From: Nymphaea colorata
Lineage: Eukaryota > Streptophyta > Magnoliopsida > Nymphaeales > Nymphaeaceae
DNA length: 60,000 bases
Assembly (NCBI RefSeq): GCF_008831285.2
Contig: NC_045142.1
Span: forward strand, 10,847,952 to 10,907,951
Direction of reading: 5' to 3'
Made by a program: the position numbers and the translations under genes. A model generated the notes under the pieces. It had not been told where the DNA came from. It worked only from the letters and a program-made list of their open reading frames with translations, and made no database searches. Shown here piece after piece: positions 23,178-34,700 of this stretch. Numbering within the stretch: the stretch's first letter is position 1; the number at the start of each line of letters is the position of its first letter.

Positions 23178-23477
23178 TGTCACGCAAGATTGGAGGAGAT
23201 CAAGGACCGTTGAGAAGAACATTGGAGAGGAGAACGTTGGAGTCATCTAAGGAAATGTAATTTTTAGAAAGACTCCATTCTGCCCAACCTGCCTTCCTTG
23301 CCTTTCTAACCATTGTATTGAAGTGATATTTAAACAGCAGCTGTAATCTCTACCAACGTGTGAAAAATAATACAAAGCTTCTCCTTTTTCTTCCGTGGAT
23401 GTAGACATCTAAGCCGAACCACGTAAATCTTGTTGCTTTGCATTCTGTGCATTCTTTGTTTTTGGATCAACCTAATA
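23178..23477 (+). repeat. Copia-4 3' LTR (300 bp)
   Basis: Begins TGTCACGCAAGATTGG, ends CAACCTAATA; partner of 18633-18932. Confidence 0.9.
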
Positions 23478-23482
23478 TGCGT

Positions 23483-24870
23483 GCCCCATAAAATATGTTT
23501 ATTTTCATATTACTGGCCTGCAATATTTGATTTTATATATACAAGTGCCCACAAAGATAGAAATTTTTGATTTATTGCCCCTCCAGCCAAAATTTCTGGT
23601 TTCACAAATATTGTGCAATAATGAAGTGGTTGTGAAGATGCTGGATTCTATCATTCTCAGTGCCATGTTTGAGATCCACTATGATGCGGAGGAAATGTGT
23701 TGCTCAACGAAGTGGAAGGCTATAAGTATGTAAGAAGTCTAAAAGCAATATAATAGTGTGGCTTTGTGGCGCAACTCGTATAGAGCTTTCAAATGGAAAG
23801 ATTGGGAAAAAGGTAGCCTTGAAGGCAATGGAAGAGGTAGATAATTTTGGCTAAGGGCACTAACTGGTCTCTGGCTTGGTGGGGTGCAGACCTGGGTCTG
23901 GCATGGGCACCACAGGTAGCTCCATCACCGTAAAATATTTCAAGGTTTGGAATTGGCAGTGGCCTACACCACTCACACGGCAGCTCTGCTACTGCCTGGA
24001 GGTCTGGATTAGATGAAGGTTGGCTTTTCAGGAGGAAGAATTTAGACTCCGAGCTGTAGGGGGAAGTGTTTCAGAGGGAAGGAACAAGGTTGGTGCTGGG
24101 AGTACAGAAGATAGCTGGTAAGCAAGTTGTTGTAGGCAAGTAGAGAAGGGTTGCAAGGTAGGGATGAAGCCAGGGCCAGAGACACATGTGGGCAATTGCC
24201 TGCATAGTCAAATTAAAATAATCTATTTAGCTATTGGTTAATTCCAAATTTTTTCATATTTACATATAAAATACTGTTCAAATATATGTTGAGTGCTGCC
24301 CCTTAGCCAAATATATATAGCTCCTAGATGAAGTGGAATTACGTATTTTAGCAAGGAACATCTGATCAGTGAACGAAGTTTGGAGGTGACACCAAATATT
24401 GAAAATAGGAAAACGAAGACCTGGAGAAGTGATTGAGGAAAGAACCCTAGGTCCAAGACGGAAAGTGATAACTGACAATCATAGGAGACTGGTGGTAAGA
24501 AGACGAGATACTAAGAAATTCTAGAAAGGGACCAAAATACAATTCAAGAGGTGTGCAAAAACCAACATTTGATTCCAAACAACAAGAAACTGGTAATCAC
24601 TAATGCTAAAAAGTAGAATGTACAAGTAAATGTATCACTTACACTAATGCGTTTTTATGATGCTTCACAGATGGTCCCAATATTGGTCTCCAATTACGGT
24701 ATTTCAGGTGAGCGAGAAGTTCATCCTATCACTCGAAACAAGGCCCAAAGCCCCCCTATTCCTCTTGTCTTTTGGGTCCTAAGTTGCGTCAGTGTCAACG
24801 ATAGCAACGGTACATCCTTCAACTTGAATACCATGCCCTATCACCTTAAGACACATAAACATAACACCCA
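23483..24870. other. Repeat-derived sequence without a recognised gene
   Basis: Contains two pieces of a dispersed motif also found at about 48004-48200 and 51920-52075: one near 23500-23610 ending in AAAATTTCTGGTTTCAC and one near 24165-24230 with GCCAGAGACACATGTGGGC. In other plants such text marks small non-autonomous elements. No reading frame with a known motif was found on either strand. Confidence 0.4.
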
Positions 24871-24873
24871 CAA

Positions 24874-24928
24874 GGATTGAACTTGAAACCTGCCTTTATA
24901 TAGGCCCATAGCTCGACCAGCTATGCTA
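24874..24928 (-). repeat. tRNA-derived SINE head
   Basis: On the minus strand, TAGCATAGCTGGTCGAGC resembles a pol III A box and, about 40 bases on, AAGTTCAATCC resembles a B box, at tRNA-like spacing. The stretch cannot be folded into a full tRNA with confidence, so a SINE is more likely than a gene. A related copy lies at 54249-54307. Confidence 0.5.
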
Positions 24929-25094
24929 TCTCCCTTGAGGCTCCAATTGCGCTATTTGGAGCTGTGTCAAAGATAGCATTAACTGTATATTGGGCGTTCA
25001 GTAACATTTCTTCACAATGTTTCACTGGTAACAGATGTTCTCTAATGCTATTTTGAGTCATGTCACACATGGTTCGGCTCTGCTCTTTATATTT

Positions 25095-26240
25095 TTTATA
25101 GCACCATTGATGGTAAGGGTGGCCCATGTGTTCAGCAGCACTACTTTTTTAGCGTAAAATGGCAACTGAACTAGAATGTAGTCTCAGTGACACTATTTTC
25201 ATAGCAAGTGATGGTTTGGCCCGCCTATATATGGTCTTCAATGGCACTAGTTTTTACATTAACACAGATGGCTCGACCGGTCTATGGTCTTTAGTGATAC
25301 TATTTTCAAAGCGATACTAATGGCTCATTCAGCACACAGCCTTCAGCCTTGATAGTTCTATAGCGTTAATGTTGGTTTAGCCTGTCGATCTATGGTTTTC
25401 CCTTCACTAGGCCTGGGCGTCGGGGCCGGGCCGCCACCGGGTAACCGGTACTCGGCCCAGGTTTGGTTCTTAAATTTTTGCGTCGGGTTTTAACCCGTTG
25501 TGCCGCTGGCCCGACATCATAACGGGCTGGGTCCGGATTAACAAATCGGCCTGTTGGGCCCCGTTTGGCCCATTAAGTCATGTACATTTCAATTTCGAAG
25601 GATACTTAGGGTTTTCTAGACTTTGGAAAGAGAAAGAGCTGAGCCATTGCCACCATCGCTGCACCACCACCGGTCTGCCACAGCCATCGTCGACCTTCAA
25701 GGAAAGATGACATCAATTCAAATAGGGAACGGCAGACCCAAACATGGAGGACAGGAGAGACTCATAGAGAAAGAAAAACGGAAATATGGAAAGCAGTTAC
25801 TGGTGCCGCGCTACCTCCTTCCTTCCCCTCTCGGTTCCTCTTCTTCCTCAACTTTTTCTTCCTCTTCGTTTCCGCCTCCGTCCTTCCCCTCGGTTCCACT
25901 TCTTCCTCAACTTCTTCTTCTTCTTCGTTTTTGCCTCCTCCCTTCTCTGTTTGTTCTTTCTTCTTCTCCTTCGTTTCCCCATGGGTTGGGCCCAGCCCGG
26001 CCCGATGCCCAGGCCTACCTATTGTTGCTGGCTCAGCTAGCATGTGGTCTTTAGTGGCACTACTTTTGCAGCATCACTAATGGTTAAGCAAGCATGTAGT
26101 TTTCAGTGAGACTACTTCTGTAGCATCACCGATGGTTCACTCACCTATGGCTTCGTAGAACTATTTTCTATAGCACTAGCAATGGTTCAACCAACATTTA
26201 GTCTTCAATGACGATAAATTTTGTAGCATCCCCAAATGAT
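25095..26240. repeat. Degenerate tandem array with 50-60 bp period, split by an insertion
   Basis: A unit of roughly TAGTCTTCAGTGGCACTA, TTTTGTAGCATCAC and AATGGTTCAACC recurs with heavy divergence. Recognisable turns of the ATGGTT or ATGGCT part lie near 25202, 25262, 25313, 25366, 26070, 26127 and 26180. The hAT-type element 25408-26017 sits within the array. No gene is seen. Such arrays are common near ends of large DNA transposons, but no terminus was identified. Confidence 0.5.
25408..26017. mobile_element. hAT-type non-autonomous element, 610 bp
   Basis: Left end TAGGCCTGGGCGTCGGGG and right end CCCGATGCCCAGGCCTA are inverted repeats. The same termini bound the 2286-bp element at 56588-58873, where an 8-bp target duplication supports the hAT superfamily. 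The two also share an internal segment (here about 25620-25690, there reversed at 58550-58620). No target duplication is visible for this copy. Its interior is CT-rich (about 25805-25975), giving low-complexity frames, with no transposase. Confidence 0.7.
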
Positions 26241-26467
26241 GAATGCTTATTTCAATTTCTCATCCATTTTTCTTTGGCTTTCGAAAACACAATCATCAAT
26301 GATGTGAACTTTCGCTTCGTCACTCTTACTCAACGAGGAGGGGCATTTTATTGTACGTGACATTAATCTCATTGCATATCTATGTTCTTAGTCAAGGTGA
26401 AACCAGTAGAATACCATTCTTCACACAAATGTGGAGGACCAAAATGTAATGTTTTGTCAGAGCATTT
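26018..26467. other. No recognised gene
   Basis: Holds the right part of the degenerate tandem array to about 26240, then plain AT-rich sequence without motifs that I recognise. Confidence 0.4.
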
Positions 26468-28239
26468 GATGTCTTAGAATTTTGATTCTGAAATAAAAAT
26501 TCCAGAATCAAATTTCCACTTAAACCAAGAGCTGGAACGAAAATTCTATTTCCAATTTCCCTTTGAGTTCGATAATGTTCGCATCCCCAAAATTTTTGGT
26601 ATTTAGAGTGCTCCAGAAAAATGATATTTTTATTTGAAAATAAAAGAGAAAGGGACTCGCCCATCGGTACGAGGGTCAACCGTTCCCGGTGCCTTTACCG
26701 GGGGTAATCAATCCAAGGGCTACGTTCATCATTGATGCATTTAATCTTAACTTAAACATCATTTGGATTATATATGCGGTGTAGAAAATATTTAAAGTTT
26801 GATGTTTCAAACTTTTGAAAAGACTCTTGAAGAGTTGCTTGAAAATGTGAAATGTTTTGAGGAAAAAACGAGATTAGTAAATATCATTTGAAAAGCTTGT
26901 GAAATCATTTTGGAATCACTTTAGTGTTCTCTTAAGACTTTAAGTAAGTTTGAGATTTTGCTCTAATTCGATTACCACATAGTTAGAGCTCCACCCCATC
27001 TTACTTAAGTTCTTTTGGAGAGGTGCATGTGATTATAAGTGAAATAAAGTGGGTGAGAATGCATGGATGCATTTATGCTATATGATTGAAAGAATGTAAA
27101 ACATTCCTACAACAATATTCATCTAAAGTCATTCCTACTACAACATACATATAAGATTTTGTTATAATTATTGTATATAAGAAGGAAAAGTTTCTGAAAA
27201 TGGATAGAGATTGTAGACCATCAAGCATGATTCCAATATTGGGTCATTACTTGGTTTGTGATCTTAATGAAGTTGCTAAATAGAAAGCTCGTGAGAGGAG
27301 AATGTTAAAAGAATACAGAGATAAAACAGTCTTACGAAAATAAAGAGAGAGAGATAAAGAAAGACATGCACATATGTGTAAATACCATCACATATACATA
27401 TATATGAAAACTTAAGAGAAAAAGATGTATTAATTTGAAGACAAAAAGAGAGGTTTTAGAGGAAAAAAAAAATATACATACGTATATATGGGTATGTATA
27501 AGAAATTTTGTAAGTGAAAATATTTGCCTTGAAAAGAGAAATGAAATATTCGAAAGAGAGAAAATAGAGCACATATGCATACGCATTCATGCACATATGA
27601 AAATTTGTAAAATAGAAAGTGAAAGCATAGAGAGAGAAAGATGAGGGGATCATCATGTATGCATGGATGTATATAATATATATATACATATGTGCCTTCA
27701 CAAGATTAGAAATTAAGGAATAACTTAAGATTACCAACTTCAAGTTTAATGTGGGCCAGAGGGGAGCTTGGACTCATGCAAGAGTCTAAACTAAGTCCCT
27801 AAGGCCATAGGAGGTTAGTTTTGAAAATGTTTTGGAAACTATGATTTATAGAATGTTATTACTTAGTTATTACAAGGGTTATATTTCTTCCACCATTGGG
27901 TATGGAAGCAAACAAGCAATATAACGAGACACTCATTACGATTCCTAATGGGGTGATTATGAAGGAAACTTATACGCAATGACATGAGAATGCATTTTTA
28001 ACATGTACATATGCGTGAAGGTTTTCCCGGGTTGGACAAGTCCCAACCTCAAAAATTAAGAATAAGATAAAAATGAAGAACCCCAAGCCGCACTCTCATT
28101 CTCATCATACATTCTCATATAAACGGAAAACTAAACAACTATGCATGGGTGATACATAGACAATATTCAAGGAAGGAAAGAGAGAGAGAGAGAGACAGAG
28201 TGATAGGAAGAGAAAGATTCAACTAGGAGGGCATAATAT

Positions 28240-29060
28240 AACTATGAAATGAAGAATCATCTCATATTTTCATGCTCCCGGTGCACTTGAACATAGCCTC
28301 TTGTCTCTAAGAAGAGATTGAGTGCTATCTCCTTTGGCCATGGGGAGATGAAGATGAGAAGAAAATAAAGACAATATCATATTTAAAAGAAAATATGATT
28401 TAAACATGAAATGAAAGATCATCTCATCTTTCCATGCTCCCGGTGCACTCGAGCATAGTCTCTTGTCTCTAAAATAGAGATTAAGTGCTATCTCCTTTGG
28501 CCATGAGGAGATGAAGATGAGAAGAACATGAAAAATGAAAGACAATATCATATTTAATAAAATAGAAAGCATGATTTAAGCTTGGAATGAAAGATCATCT
28601 CATCTTTCCATGCTCCCGGTGCACTCGAGCATAGCCTTTTGTCTCTAAAATAGAGATTGAGTGCTATCTCCTTTGACCATGAGGAGATGAAAATGAGAAG
28701 AACATGAAAAATAAAAGACAATATCATATTTAACAAAATAGAGAGCATGATTTAAGCTTGGAATGAAAGATCATCTCATCTTTCCATGCTCCCGGTGCAC
28801 TCGAGCATAGCCTCTTGTCTCTAAAATAGAGATTGAGTGCTATCTCCTTTGGCCTTGGGGAGATGAAGATGAGAAGAACATAAAAAATGAAAAACAATAT
28901 CATATTTAACAAAATAAAAAGCATGATTTAAGCTTGAAATGAAAGATCATCTCATCTTCTTATGCTCCCGGTGCAGTCGAAATAGTCTCTTGACTCTAAA
29001 ATAGAGAGAGAGAGAACTATCTCCTTTGGCCATGGGGAGATGAAAATGAGAGGGAAGAAC
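28240..29060. repeat. 176-bp tandem repeat, about 4.7 copies
   Basis: The landmark ATGCTCCCGGTGCA recurs at 28271, 28433, 28609, 28785 and 28961, so the spacing is 162, 176, 176 and 176 bp. The whole unit is conserved, including GATCATCTCATCTT before it and CTATCTCCTTTGGCCAT after it. The first unit is 14 bp short. The repeated minus-strand frames of about 64 residues are by-products of the period. Confidence 0.92.
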
Positions 29061-29344
29061 ATAAAGAATGGAGTGAGGTTTGGATTACATACCTCTAAAT
29101 GAGAGAGACTTAGAGAAAATGAACACCTTAGCTTGAAAATCCCCTTGAGTGAAGCTCCAAGATAGTGCTTCCAAGAGGGTTGTAGTTTGCTTCAAGTTGG
29201 AGAGAAAAATGAAGAGAAGAAGAGGGAGAGAGAGAGAGCTCAAGAGAAACTCTAAGTCTTCAAGTGAGAATACATTAGAATTTCTTCCAAGAGCCAATCT
29301 TACTCAAGAGGGGGGTATTTATAAAGGATTTTGGAGCCAAAACC

Positions 29345-29780
29345 TAAAATTTAAATTTTTTTTGTAAAAGACTCAAATCACCCTCTAAAAGGAGATTTTT
29401 TTGTCAAAAGGAAGGGCAAATGAGTCTTGTTTACAAAAAAAAAAAAATCGCCATCTAAAAGAAGGTTCTTTGTAAAAAAGGAGGGGCAAATGTGTCTTGT
29501 TTACCAAAAAGACTAAAATCACCCTCTAAAGGAGGTTTTTTGTCAAAAAAGAGGGGCAAATAGATCTTGTTTACCAAAAATATCAAAATCACCCTCGAAA
29601 AGGAGGTTCTTTGTAAAAAAGGAGGGGCAAATGAGTCTTGTCTACCAAAAAGACCAAAATCACCCTCTAAAAGGAGGTTTTTTTGTCAAAAGGAAAGACA
29701 AATGGGTATTGTCTACCAAAAAGACCAAAATCACCATTTAAAATGAGGTTTTTTTGTCAAAAGAAAGGACAAATTGGCCT
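29345..29780. repeat. 70-71 bp tandem repeat, about six copies
   Basis: The landmark CACCCTCTAAAAGGAGG (with variants) starts at 29379, 29449, 29520, 29590, 29661 and 29732, a period of 70 or 71 bp. Each unit also has GGGCAAATGAGTCTTGT or a variant. Homopolymer runs of A and T differ in length between units. Confidence 0.92.
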
Positions 29781-30231
29781 CAAATGTTTGATTTGGATAT
29801 GAACTTGGATTTTTGGATCTAATTTGGATTTGGACTCTGGACTCTGGCTTTGGACAAATTTAGATCCAAAAATTGGGTTTTGTGTTTTTAATAAAAGAGG
29901 GCATTCTTTTTGAAAAAAATTGGGGTGATTACAGATAATATGAAAGTTTGAATTCAAAATTAAGAATAACTGGGTTGATGAAAAGGGGGGACCAAAATTC
30001 TAGAATTCATGAATTAAAAGTCTTGTGCCTCAAAGAAAGTTGAAAAAATTTCAGAATTCTAAAATCATAAACTTCACCCCGAATGTGTAATAATAATTCT
30101 GAAATTTTTATCTGGAATGGACCTATAATTCGAGTATCAAAATTGTTTGTTTGATATTGCAATTCCCATTTTTAAAGAATGAGATAAAGTTTCTACAATT
30201 ACATCGATTCCAAGTGAATCAAACGGCCCCT

Positions 30232-31044
30232 AAAGAAAGCACTCAATGCTTTCAAGAGGTCTAGCAGCTCCTTTTGTTTGACATGCCAACTATACCACGC
30301 ATCATGACCTATTGAATCCGAATAATGGAGAAATCCAACTAAAACTATAAAAAGTTTTACCTTAGTGACGTAAAATGAAGTTGCATTGCTATTTTTCTAA
30401 ACTTTAGCAACAAAATTTGAATTTCGTTACTAACAGATTTAGTAGTATCCCGACTTTTAGTAACTGAATTTGTAATAGAAGTTCACCTTTAGAAACACAA
30501 TAAAAGTCTTCCATTACTAAAAGTCTCCACTGTTGTGGTGCTTGAGCATAGGTTTGCCAGAACCTCTACCTTGCTCGACGATCAACCTCTAATTGGACGT
30601 CTATCACTGCCTTCAGAAAAGCAAGGTTAACACCATGTCTTTGAAAGCACTTATCCCCAAATCATATTGGTCTCTCTAATCTAATGGTGACGTAACATTA
30701 TTAATCTTCTAACTTGCGTTATGTAGCATAAAATATTTGATCTACACTCATGTTTTTTAATCATCAACAACTACCACATCAAAATTCAAATAATAAATCC
30801 AAATCTATGCAATTATCCAAAACAAATTCAAGATCTGAAAAAATTCAGACTCAAATCTAATTCAAGTACGATAGTACAGCAAATCAAACATAAGATATTA
30901 CATGGATCAAATCTGCCATCTATATCTAGATGTCTGAATGAATTACAAACATGGACTGCCCCCGTACTAAGGTCTGAAAAAATGTTTAGCACATATGGAT
31001 AACAATACTTGATATAAATCAGACAATTCAAACAAGTACATATG
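30232..31044. other. Non-coding sequence with TAGTAACG-type motifs
   Basis: 30370-30530 holds several degenerate turns of TTTAGTAACGAAATT and its complement. Similar text lies at 46600-46935. This may be the edge of a DNA transposon, but no terminus or duplication was found. The rest shows no gene. Its last bases, TATG (31041-31044), match the bases after the gypsy element. Confidence 0.4.
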
Positions 31045-31460
31045 TTTCACGGGCCGACTCCTCCAGACCGTGAGGCACGACGAACTCTTGCCAGTAAGCC
31101 GCAAGCCTTTGCCTTGTTCAAGTGGTTGCAGATCACTTGAACGCCTTTTTGAAAACTCAAGACACAAAATACGCAAAGTGTGTGAAAAGAAAACTCGCAA
31201 TATATTCACTTAAACAGTTGGGTATATCAAGAGGGGAAGCAAGCAAGCTTTACACTTTACTTACAAAGGATGGCCGAAGCCACTTACAGAATTTTTATGC
31301 CGACCATCCAAAACAAGGAATCCCAATCTTACACTTGGGGCCGGTTTTGGGAGGGTGCTCCGACACAGGTGAACATTCGAGCTTACACCAAGACTCAACA
31401 TAAGCAAAGCAAATACAACAAAAGCAAATGATGACTGTACAAACACGACACAAGAGAACA
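31045..31460 (-). repeat. Gypsy-1 3' LTR (416 bp)
   Basis: Starts TTTCACGGGCCGACTCC where its partner has TGTCACGGGCCGACTCC, and ends CAAGAGAACA. Adjacent on the right is CTCTCCCCTTC, the complement of the purine tract. Confidence 0.9.
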
Positions 31461-31739
31461 GGCTCTCCCCTTCAAAACAATCACCGTCCTTGGTGCTAGA
31501 AGCTTCGTGGTAGATCCTGACTTATTCTGGATGGCTTCGCTTCAAACGAAAGGCATACTCACATGTTGTTGACTTGACCAAGTATCCCTTCGATTCGCCA
31601 AGGTAGTTGACTTTGTGTCGAAGGATTTGGTCTAACTATCGGTCAATGGCCCGTCGAATCGAAGAGCCTCATTGCAAAATTGGCTCTCGTCACGGCTGGC
31701 TTCTCTCCGGGTCTTCCTCGTCGGCATAGAAGGGCTTAA

Positions 31740-34700
31740 GGTTGCAGAGGTGAAACACAAAATTCACCTTGAAGTCTCGCGGTAGGTCTAACTTGTGTGC
31801 TAGCTTCCCAATCCTCTTGACCACTGTAAATGGCCCTTCATATTTCCTGAATAGTGCTCAGTGTCATCCAAGAAAGATACCCGAGCGGTCTGGGTATAGT
31901 TTGAAAAGAACTTGGTCTCCCACTCGAAACTCGACAGGTCTTCGATTCTTGTCAGCTCATTTCTTCATCTTTTTGGCGGCCTTGCAAGAACGCCTTAGCT
32001 ATCTCTGTCTGTTCTTGCTAGTCCTTGACGAACTGGTAGGCGAAGCTGGATCTTCCCTTCTCTTGGGCAGCAAGAGTGTGACGCATCAACGGTTACTGTT
32101 CGGTGGCCACCTCGAAGGGGTTGTGGCCTGAAGACTCGCTCTTCTGCAAGTTGTAACAGAATTGGGCAACAACGAGCAGCCTTACCCAGTTTTTCTGGTT
32201 GGCGCTAACAAAGTACCGTAGGAACTGTTCCAACAAGGCATTGATGCGTTCGATCTGACCGTCAGTTTGCGGGTGGAATTTTGTGGAAAACAACAAATCT
32301 GAGCCAAGCAACCGAAACACTTCACACCAAAACTTACCTATGAAGCGAGCAACACGACCACTCACAATACTCTTCGGTATGCCCCAGTACTTTACGATGT
32401 ATTTCACAAACATGTCTGTCGTCTTCTCCGCTGGGCTCTCCTTCATAGTTGCGATGAACGTGACATACTTAGAAAACCTATCCACAACAACGAAGATAGA
32501 GCTGTAGCCATCAACTCTGGGTAGACTCACAATCAGAATAGGAAGAGGCTCAAGCAGGCTGGCAGGCTTCTGGTTACTCCCCTTGTCCTGCTGACAGATG
32601 AGGCAAGTATTCACATACACCTCCACTTCGTCGCACGTCTGGAACCAATAATACCCTCGTTCGAGAAGGGCCAAAGTCTGCTCCTTGCCTGGATGGCCAG
32701 CCCAAAGCATATCATGACACTCCCTTGTTAGCTCTCGCTGAAGATTGCACCACTTCGGCACAAAAATGCGTCCACCCTTGGTGAGGAGCAATCCATCTCG
32801 TAGCTAGAATCTTTGAGTCTTTCCCGCTTCGGCCAAGACAACCAAGTGTTGGGCCACTGAGTTCTGCTGCATCCCTTCATGAACCTGCTCAAGGAGTGCA
32901 CCCTCTAATTGGGCTTCAAAGGTCTTTGCTGGAGAGGCTGCAAGTTCTTCCTTTTGACTCAACGCATTCGCTACCATGTTGGTCTTACCAAGCTTGTACC
33001 GCCAAAGCAAAATCAAACTCTGTCAGGAATTCCTGCGAACGAGCTTGCTTCGGAGTGAACTTTTTCTGGGTTTTGAAGTAACCTGTAGCAACATTATCCG
33101 TCTTGACAACGAACTCTACCCCCAGTAAGTAGTGCCTCAATATGCGCAAGCAATGCACATTAGCAGTCATTTTCCATTTATTCACCGTGTATCGCTTCTC
33201 AGGGTCCTTCGGCTTCCGGCTCTCATAAACGATCAGATGATCGTTCTGCATTATTACACCACCGATGGCAAAATCTAAGGCGTCTATGTGTACTTCAAAG
33301 GACTTTGAGTGATTTGGCAATCTGAGAACGAGCTCTTGTACAGGGGCTTGCCTTAGGCCTTCAAAGGCATCTTGGGCAGATTGAGTCCAAATTCAGAATC
33401 TATTCTTTTTTAGTAGGTCAGTGAGGGGCGCTGCTATCAATGAATACCCCGTGATGAACTACCGAAAGTAATTGGCCAACGCAATAAAGGACCGCAATTC
33501 AGGCACATTTGAGGGCGGCTTCCAGTCTTGGGCAGCTTTCACTTTCTTCGGGTCCATTCGCAGCTGGCCATTTCCTACAATATGGCCAAGGAAAATGATA
33601 TCTCTTTGGCCAAAGAGACACTTCTCATTCTTCACATAGAGATCATTTTTTTTGAGTACCTGGAACACTGTCCTTAAGTGACCGACGTGCTCCTTTAGGT
33701 TGCTTCTAAGGACCACAATGTCATCAAGGTAAACTACCACAAATTTGTCAAGGTAGGGGTAGAATATCTTGTTCATGAGGGTTGAGAAAGTTGCGGGGGC
33801 ATTTGTCAACCAGAATGGCATGACTACGAACATATACGCTCCATAGCGGGTGATGCAAGTTGTCTTCAGTTCATCACCTTCTACGATTCTGACTTGCCAA
33901 TAGCCGGAATGAAGGTCTAGCTTCGAAAAGATCCTTGCCTTGCCCCCAACTGGTCGAACAAGTCTACAATCAAAGGCAACAGATACTTGTTCTTCATCGT
34001 CACTTTGTTCAAAGCCCGGTAATCCACGCAGACTCTCTTGGAGTCATCATGCTTCGTCTATAACAATATAGGGACTTTGAATGGTGCCTTAGAGGGACGG
34101 ATGATCTCTGACTCAAGCATGTCATCAAGCTGCTTTCATAGCTCATTCAGTTCAGCTGGTCCCATTCTGTAGGAGACCATAGTTGGTGGCTTGGCTCCGG
34201 GAACCAAGTCAATCTCATAGTCAACTTCATGCATAGGAGGTAGGCGTTTGGGCAACTTGGGGGGATCACTACCTCAAACTGCTTCAGGACAGGGGTTAGC
34301 CCTTGGGGAATGACTCTCGGCTGAGGGTCATCTTCTTGTAGACGTACAACCACGATGAATGTTTGTTTCCCATGATGCACACACTTTTTCAACTACATTG
34401 CAAACAACGTCGGCTGAGATTTGCTTCTGGTGGAGTGACAGTGCATTGTATGGGACTGATCCGCATCCATCAACATCAATGTGTTGAACTTCGACAACAT
34501 CATTGCATTCTGGCCTCTAAGGAACTCCATCCCAAGAATCACCTTGAAATCATCCAGGGGTACTACAAAGAAGTTGGTGACTCCTGTCCAGCCTTCAATC
34601 TGAACCGTTACACCCTTTGCTTCTCCTAAGATGGACCTGGCTTCAGAGTTCACCGTTTTAAGGGTCCTCTGTTGCGGTACAGACTTCAATCCCACTCGCT

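Larger units (their letters stand above)
18633..23477 (+). mobile_element. Copia-4, complete but decayed LTR retrotransposon
   Basis: Plus-strand Copia element of 4845 bp. LTRs 18633-18932 and 23178-23477 are both exactly 300 bp. The flanks are TGCGC (18628-18632) and TGCGT (23478-23482), a duplication with one changed base. By hand count about 19 of 300 LTR positions differ, which points to a moderately old insertion. Gag, protease, integrase, reverse transcriptase and RNase H follow in order. A purine tract, TTGAGGGGGAGAA, sits before the 3' LTR. The sequence after the 5' LTR (TGGTTGTGATCTGGG) is not the usual initiator-Met primer site, and the LTR seems to end in TA, not CA. Confidence 0.92.
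26609..29933. mobile_element. Long LTR-like unit, copy B (3.3 kb), probable solo LTR
   Basis: Second copy of the unit at 13529-16957. It begins TGCTCCAGAAAAATG and ends GGGGTGATTACA. Shared blocks include the start with CGGTACGAGGGTCAACC (about 26655), the region 26920-27060, a block near 28010-28060 and the end with repeated TTTGGATC-like text. It has two internal tandem arrays (28240-29060 and 29345-29780) that copy A lacks. The flanks TAGAG and GATAA do not match, so its target duplication is lost or the ends are off by a few bases. No coding domain is visible; short frames on both strands are low-complexity. Confidence 0.58.
26468..30231. repeat. MITE-like element (copy M2) split by the 3.3-kb LTR-like unit
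   Basis: The left piece (26468-26608) starts GAGCATTTGATGTCTTAG and carries AATTTTGATTCTG motifs. The right piece (29934-30231) carries the same motifs and ends GTGAATCAAACGGCCCC followed by TAA. Termini and motifs match copies M1, M3 and M4. The unit 26609-29933 lies between the two pieces, so it inserted later. Confidence 0.5.

Noticed and set aside
24874-24941. A tRNA gene
   Set aside because: A and B boxes are approximate and I could not form an anticodon stem; a SINE head explains it better.
25762-26054. Glu/Lys-rich and Ser/Phe-rich overlapping frames
   Set aside because: Low-complexity CT-rich interior of a hAT-type element; the same base composition explains both strands.
28270-28924. 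A series of similar minus-strand frames of 64-100 residues with hydrophobic starts
   Set aside because: They are the same reading frame of successive 176-bp units, without start context or homology.
28240-29780. Regularly spaced repeats resembling a CRISPR array
   Set aside because: The stretches between the conserved marks are themselves conserved, the periods are 176 and 70 bp, and the DNA is plant nuclear. They are ordinary tandem repeats.
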